Shown here piece after piece: positions 26,779 through 29,739 of a stretch of 29,739 nucleotides of DNA (the stretch's first letter is position 1; every line of letters starts with the position of its first letter). The position numbers and the translations under genes are program-made. The stretch comes from an uncultured Lactobacillus sp. (GTDB taxonomy: Bacteria > Bacillota > Bacilli > Lactobacillales > Lactobacillaceae). Where the stretch lies: NCBI RefSeq assembly GCF_902491705.1, contig NZ_CABUIW010000026.1:1-29739 (forward strand), read 5' to 3'. Below the pieces are notes generated by a model, which was not told where the DNA came from, ran no database searches, and saw only the letters and a list, made by a program, of their open reading frames with translations.

Positions 26779-27254
26779 TAGGCTACCATCCGTTTTTCAG
26801 ATATCTCTAACATACGTTCAATTCCATCCAAATAGCCGCTATATCTCTCTATTTCATCAAAAGTTTCTACTAAATAGATATTCGTATGAATCAAGTCAGA
26901 TAGATCATTACTCATTAAAATCCAAGGATTAGATTCATCATCAATGCTAATTCCCTGACTATCTTGATAACGATAGAGTCGAGATAGTAGATTAGCACCT
27001 CTTTCTTTCACAATTTCAATTTTTAAAGTCAATTCATAATCTTCAACAGGATTGAGCATTTTATCTTCTCCTACAATATCGACATAAGATACATTAAACT
27101 TCTGACAAATGATGTCTATTAGTTCTGTAGATACTGAACTGGTTCCATTTTCATAACGGCTCAAGCTATTTCGAGAAATTCCTATAATTCGGGCAAATTC
27201 GGGTTGTGTTAAGCCATATGTTTTACGTAAGGATTTTATGTTTTTTCCAATCAT
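26778..27254 (-). CDS. pezA: Antitoxin PezA, XRE-type repressor
   Basis: The protein has 158 residues, the length of PezA. The N-terminal helix-turn-helix (about 1-60: IGKNIKSLRKTYGLTQPEFARIIG, ISRNSLSRYENG) binds DNA. The C-terminal helical part (about 70-158) would wrap the toxin's kinase site. The start ATG at 27254 follows AAAGGAG. It precedes pezT with a one-base overlap and is preceded by a palindrome that overlaps the promoter. By family, PezA and the PezAT complex repress this operon. Confidence 0.93.
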   Translation of the reverse strand: MIGKNIKSLRKTYGLTQPEFARIIGISRNSLSRYENGTSSVSTELIDIICQKFNVSYVDIVGEDKMLNPVEDYELTLKIEIVKERGANLLSRLYRYQDSQGISIDDESNPWILMSNDLSDLIHTNIYLVETFDEIERYSGYLDGIERMLEISEKRMVA

Positions 27255-27281
27255 AGCAAACTCCTTTTATTTGATACCACC

Positions 27282-27322
27282 ATTATAACATTTAGAAAAA
27301 GCAAATGCACCATTTTTGGTGC
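27282..27322 (-). promoter_or_regulatory. pezAT promoter and operator
   Basis: On the minus strand an extended -10, TGT-TATAAT (27282-27287), lies about 28 bases before pezA. Seventeen bases upstream a weak -35, GTGCAT, overlaps the perfect palindrome GCACCA-AAAA-TGGTGC (27307-27322). That is the layout for PezA autorepression. Confidence 0.72.
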
Positions 27323-27323
27323 G

Positions 27324-27596
27324 TTATTGACTATTTTTCCTAAATCTCTCTAAATTCTTCTCTAATTGTTCCTTATGAAGTTGATTCTTAGCTTCCTTTA
27401 ATGTGTCGTCCAAAGTTTCTTCTCTATAAGTTGATTCTCTTTTAAGTTGTTCGGTTTCTTGATTTGGAGTGAAAATGATATCTATCAGTAGGTCTATTTT
27501 TTCAGGATCTGGGACGGACATATCAGATAGTCGATGAATTAGCTTCTTAAATATATCACCATTGTCTTGGTTTTTCTTAAAAAATGTTGTAAACAT
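27324..27596 (-). CDS. Hypothetical 90-residue protein of conjugative-element type
   Basis: This is a short charged protein, MFTTFFKKNQDNGDIFKK..., with no hydrophobic segment. The C-terminal third is a basic and acidic helix (LKEAKNQLHKEQLEKNLERF) that could form a coiled coil. It is predicted to be cytoplasmic. Its stop is directly next to the pezAT operator, and a terminator separates it from the gene upstream. I do not recognise the family. The ribosome site is weak (AGAG), so the start is uncertain, although the ATG at 27596 is the only good choice. Confidence 0.65.
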   Translation of the reverse strand: MFTTFFKKNQDNGDIFKKLIHRLSDMSVPDPEKIDLLIDIIFTPNQETEQLKRESTYREETLDDTLKEAKNQLHKEQLEKNLERFRKNSQ

Positions 27597-27607
27597 CTAT
27601 AATCTCT

Positions 27608-27633
27608 AAAAAAAGCAGCCTATCAGGACTGCT
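27608..27633 (-). terminator. Rho-independent terminator
   Basis: On the minus strand AGCAGTCCT-GAT-AGGCTGCT forms a stem with one bulged T, followed by seven T. It overlaps the stop codon of the upstream 178-residue gene and ends that transcript. Confidence 0.8.
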
Positions 27634-28159
27634 TAGTATAATTCGGAAATCGCATCATAAATGGACTGCAATTTCTTAGATTCTCTTTTGCGGCCTTGAC
27701 TTCTTTATCAATCATTAGGTCATTTGAGCCGGCCACTTGTTGGATAGTGTCTAAAGCTTGTTTGAGTTCTTCTTCATCCTGACCAAAGACACCAATCAAG
27801 AAGACTGTTTGAAACAGTTTATCTCCTGTCTCTGTCATGGTTTTTAATAGCTCCTCAGCTTCATCGATATTGCTTTCTAATACATGACCTACTTTTTCCA
27901 AATAGATACCTGTACGAGCTAGTTTTTGTTGTTCCCCAACCTTTTGGGATTCCATCAAGGTCTTCTTTGTTCGTAGTTTCTTCATGGCATCTGCTTTGGT
28001 CGAACTTTGTGCATGGAGACTCACAATCTTTTGATACAAACGATTCAATTCACTTGGATAGTGAAACTCTCCCGCAAACATTTTTCTGGTTAACTCAATC
28101 CAGCTGATATTTCTTTCAGTCAAAATAATGGACAAGTTCTCCCAAAATCGTTCAGCCAT
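27623..28159 (-). CDS. Conjugative-element protein, similar to part of a VirB4-type factor
   Basis: The protein has 178 residues and a good ribosome site (GGAGAAGC) before ATG 28159. The stretch STKADAMKKLRTKK, then KLARTGIYLEKVGHVLE, then LFQTVFLIGVFGQDEEELKQAL resembles the N-terminal, non-ATPase part of VirB4/TrsE-like conjugation proteins. No Walker motif follows, and the protein ends in a clean stop with a terminator. It may be a stand-alone accessory protein or a shortened VirB4 relative. The resemblance is from memory and is moderate. It is helical with no membrane segment. It lies 12 bases after the Spx-like gene, so probably in one operon. Confidence 0.5.
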   Translation of the reverse strand: MAERFWENLSIILTERNISWIELTRKMFAGEFHYPSELNRLYQKIVSLHAQSSTKADAMKKLRTKKTLMESQKVGEQQKLARTGIYLEKVGHVLESNIDEAEELLKTMTETGDKLFQTVFLIGVFGQDEEELKQALDTIQQVAGSNDLMIDKEVKAAKENLRNCSPFMMRFPNYTKQS

Positions 28160-28171
28160 ATTGCTTCTCCT

Positions 28172-28552
28172 TTAGCTAGATAAATAATGTGTTTGTGCCA
28201 TGTAAATCAATTGTTTCGTATCTCTTGGCAATAGAGCTCTAGCCTCTTCCAAATTCAGATTTGAATAAACTCGCTTATTTGAAACCGCAAGAGGAAGTCT
28301 GATGGTTAGTTCAGGATTTTTTAAAATCATCTCAACGAAATCCGTTAATCTTAGATTGTCACGGTTCTTAAATCGTAATAAATTGGGAGATAAATACTCA
28401 AAACAATCTGAAGAATAGCTCATCATTTCAATTAATCTGTCCTTTGTCATTTCAGAAATAGAATGAGGAGTGACCTCTATGCCATACTTTTGAAAGAAAT
28501 CCAAAAGAAGTTGATTTCTTTGGCTATTTTTACTTAGATAGAGATCAATCAT
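28172..28552 (-). CDS. Spx/ArsC-family protein without the CxxC switch
   Basis: The protein has 126 residues, near the usual Spx length of about 130. The N-terminus IDLYLSKNSQRNQLLLDFFQKYGIEV matches the thioredoxin-like start of Spx and ArsC proteins, and the C-terminal block NPELTIRLPLAVSNKRVYSNLNLEEARALLP-R matches the Spx pattern of a proline-rich strand followed by a terminal LPR motif. The redox CxxC expected near residues 9-13 is replaced by SKNS, so it cannot sense oxidation as classic Spx does. By family it could bind RNA polymerase alpha subunit. It overlaps the preceding gene by 8 bases. Such proteins are seen on streptococcal conjugative elements; the role here is unknown. Confidence 0.65.
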   Translation of the reverse strand: MIDLYLSKNSQRNQLLLDFFQKYGIEVTPHSISEMTKDRLIEMMSYSSDCFEYLSPNLLRFKNRDNLRLTDFVEMILKNPELTIRLPLAVSNKRVYSNLNLEEARALLPRDTKQLIYMAQTHYLSS

Positions 28553-28865
28553 GAGAGACCTCCCAAAGATTCGGTTCCCTTTGATATTCTGAGACGATTA
28601 AGGAATCTAATAAATTTGCGAAGTTAATCGGTTTATTGTCTTCATCATAAGATTTTACAGTTACTTGGGTTGTAAGTATTCCCTCTTTTCCCTCGGCTCG
28701 ATAGCCTTGTCCATATAAAACAAAAACAAGATTTTGATGATCATCTACAAAGGCATCAGCTCCGTTCTTTATATCCTGACTTTCAAGGAATTCCATAATG
28801 TTTTGAAGATAGGATTCATAAAATAGTGGATAAATGAACAAAATAGTTTTGGAGGTATTGATCAA
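28545..28865 (-). CDS. Hypothetical protein, probably 5'-truncated
   Basis: The open frame gives 106 residues, TILFIYPLFYESYLQNIMEF... ending NLWEVSHD, soluble and mixed alpha/beta in look. The only start available is a TTG at 28865 with no ribosome site, and the frame runs into a stop a few codons upstream without any ATG. I therefore think the true N-terminus is lost, and that this is where the conjugative-element block is broken. It overlaps the Spx-like gene by 8 bases (translational coupling). I do not recognise the family. Confidence 0.55.
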   Translation of the reverse strand: MINTSKTILFIYPLFYESYLQNIMEFLESQDIKNGADAFVDDHQNLVFVLYGQGYRAEGKEGILTTQVTVKSYDEDNKPINFANLLDSLIVSEYQREPNLWEVSHD

Positions 28866-29391
28866 TTTATCATAATTGATTCAATTTCTGAATCGCAAAG
28901 TGAACTATCTGAGCACTTTTTTGATAATCAAAAGAAATTAGGATTCTCACATCCCAAATCATATGCAAAATGTTATGTATACGGAAAAGTCATTCATATA
29001 GTCGAAAAAATAATTCTAATTGGATTGAACTTATTGTTAAGGACAATTTTGACTTTACAGTCAAACTCCAATATAGTAAAAAAAGCGTTCATATTTCAAT
29101 CTCATAGTAGATGATATGATAAACAAAACCAGTCTAAAATAGAAAAACCAAAAAAACTGCCAAAAATAAATTTGGCAGTTTTTTTGGTAGGGAACCTATT
29201 AATTCAAACAGTTTCTCATAATCGCTTATCGCAATAAAAAACCGATATAGTAGGATTCCGCAATTAAATAGCTATATGACTATTATTTAAGACTAATTAT
29301 ATCTCCCGCATTTACTAATAACAGTAAAGTGCTTCTTCAGAAAAACTTATATTAAATTCGTATTAAGCATATAGTAAACATACTAAGATTA
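28866..29391. other. Gene-poor stretch between element remnant and IS110
   Basis: No gene with a start codon and ribosome site is visible. On the plus strand a frame without any ATG is open from 28827 to 29114 (96 codons, GGIDQFIIIDSISESQ... onward), which may be a decayed gene. A strong hairpin terminator lies at 29151-29185. From there to the IS110 end I see only AT-rich DNA. Confidence 0.5.
29151..29185 (+). terminator. Strong rho-independent terminator
   Basis: A 14-bp perfect stem, AAAAAACTGCCAAA and its complement, surrounds AATAAA and ends in a T run on the plus strand (and an A run on the other side, so it could work both ways). No intact gene points into it, which suggests that its gene has been lost. 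Confidence 0.85.
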
Positions 29392-29621
29392 GTAGTGAAG
29401 AAATCTCCGACAGGAGAGAGTACTCACTACTTTTTCTTTGTATTGAAGTAGTGGTGTCTTGTTAAGTCGTGACTTCTTTTGGCGCTAGACGTTGCTTGAT
29501 AAACTGGCAAGACACCTTGTTTTAGGTGGAATTTGATCAAAGTATGTGGGACGCTAAACGTCGCGTATTGAGAATAAAATCACTAAAACATGGAATTATT
29601 CAAGACAAAAGAGATAATGTC
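29392..29621 (+). ncRNA. IS110 left-end leader, candidate bridge RNA
   Basis: This untranslated stretch before the transposase has ordered stems. GTAGTGA / TCACTAC (29392-29430) contains an inner stem TCTCC-GACA-GGAGA. A second, 9-bp stem GGTGTCTTG / CAAGACACC (29453-29516) encloses a large loop with a small AAGTC-GT-GACTT hairpin. Two near-repeats, CGCTAGACGTTGC in that loop and CGCTAAACGTCGC about 60 bases on, could be guide segments. IS110-group elements are known to encode a bridge RNA here. Exact ends are not determined. Confidence 0.55.
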
Positions 29622-29739
29622 ATGCGTGCAGTATTTGGAATTGATATAAGTAAAACAAGTTCTGAGGTAGCAATTTTAGTCAACGGTGAGAAGGTTCATG
29701 GCTACACCATACTCAATGATACCATTGGATTCAATCGCC
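29622..29739 (+). CDS. IS110-family transposase, N-terminus (cut by window edge)
   Basis: The 39 visible residues start MRAVFGIDISKTSSEVAI, the RuvC-like DEDD start typical of IS110 transposases, with the first catalytic Asp in GIDISK. Only the beginning is in the window. The start ATG at 29622 has a weak AAAGAGA upstream. Together with the structured leader it marks the left end of an IS110 copy. No terminal inverted repeats are expected for this family. Confidence 0.85.
   Translation, partial: MRAVFGIDISKTSSEVAILVNGEKVHGYTILNDTIGFNR

Noticed and set aside
28827..29114. 96-codon plus-strand open frame without ATG
   Set aside because: No start codon or ribosome site, and I recognise no family; noted only as a possible decayed gene.
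1..29739. CRISPR arrays, tRNA or rRNA genes
   Set aside because: I looked for evenly spaced repeats and for tRNA cloverleaf or rRNA signatures and saw none; the repeats present are single palindromes or inverted pairs.

Overview
The window is AT-rich, low-GC Firmicute DNA. The combination of a PezA/PezT toxin-antitoxin pair, a pMV158-type (MobV) relaxase with its oriT, conjugative-element remnants and an IS110 end points to a Streptococcus genomic island. The species cannot be fixed from the sequence. Nothing here looks like core housekeeping; it reads as accessory DNA built from several mobile pieces.

Region 1 (1-19048, all genes on the minus strand) is a non-ribosomal peptide synthetase (NRPS) locus. 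In transcription order it holds a TetR regulator (18346-18981), an ABC-2 permease (17302-18042), a giant NRPS read as two frames (9129-17267 and 2404-9060), an ABC-2 ATPase (1692-2420) and a full-size ABC exporter that runs off the left edge (1-1679). The two NRPS frames are halves of one gene of about 4,950 residues, broken by a one-base shift inside a condensation domain. Assembly order is C*-A-T-E / C-A-T / C-[no A]-T-T-E / C-A-T-C*. One module has no adenylation domain but has tandem carrier domains, and there is no thioesterase. Four related palindromes (CATAC-N5-GTATG type) lie next to the tetR promoter and in the operon leader, which suggests that TetR controls both itself and the NRPS operon.

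Region 2 (about 19200-21250) is a mobilisation module: hairpins, a pMV158-like oriT nick site, an intact MobV relaxase, then decayed fragments of an integrase and of an unidentified small membrane protein.

Region 3 (21393-25629) is a phage-defence cassette. A nucleoside-deoxyribosyltransferase-like/TPR-type protein converges on a three-gene operon encoding another deoxyribosyltransferase-like protein, a ThsB-type TIR protein and a caspase-like protease. The TIR plus caspase pairing matches what has been called type IV Thoeris. The two converging transcription units begin with the same 25-bp leader in inverted orientation and end at one shared perfect 16-bp terminator stem. An intact tyrosine recombinase sits next to it.

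Region 4 (25630-29739) holds a MITE-like repeat, the pezAT toxin-antitoxin operon, four small genes from a conjugative element (one Spx/ArsC-like, one resembling part of a VirB4-type protein), a truncated left boundary, and the left end of an IS110-family insertion sequence. The untranslated region of that insertion sequence has the stem-loops expected of a bridge RNA.
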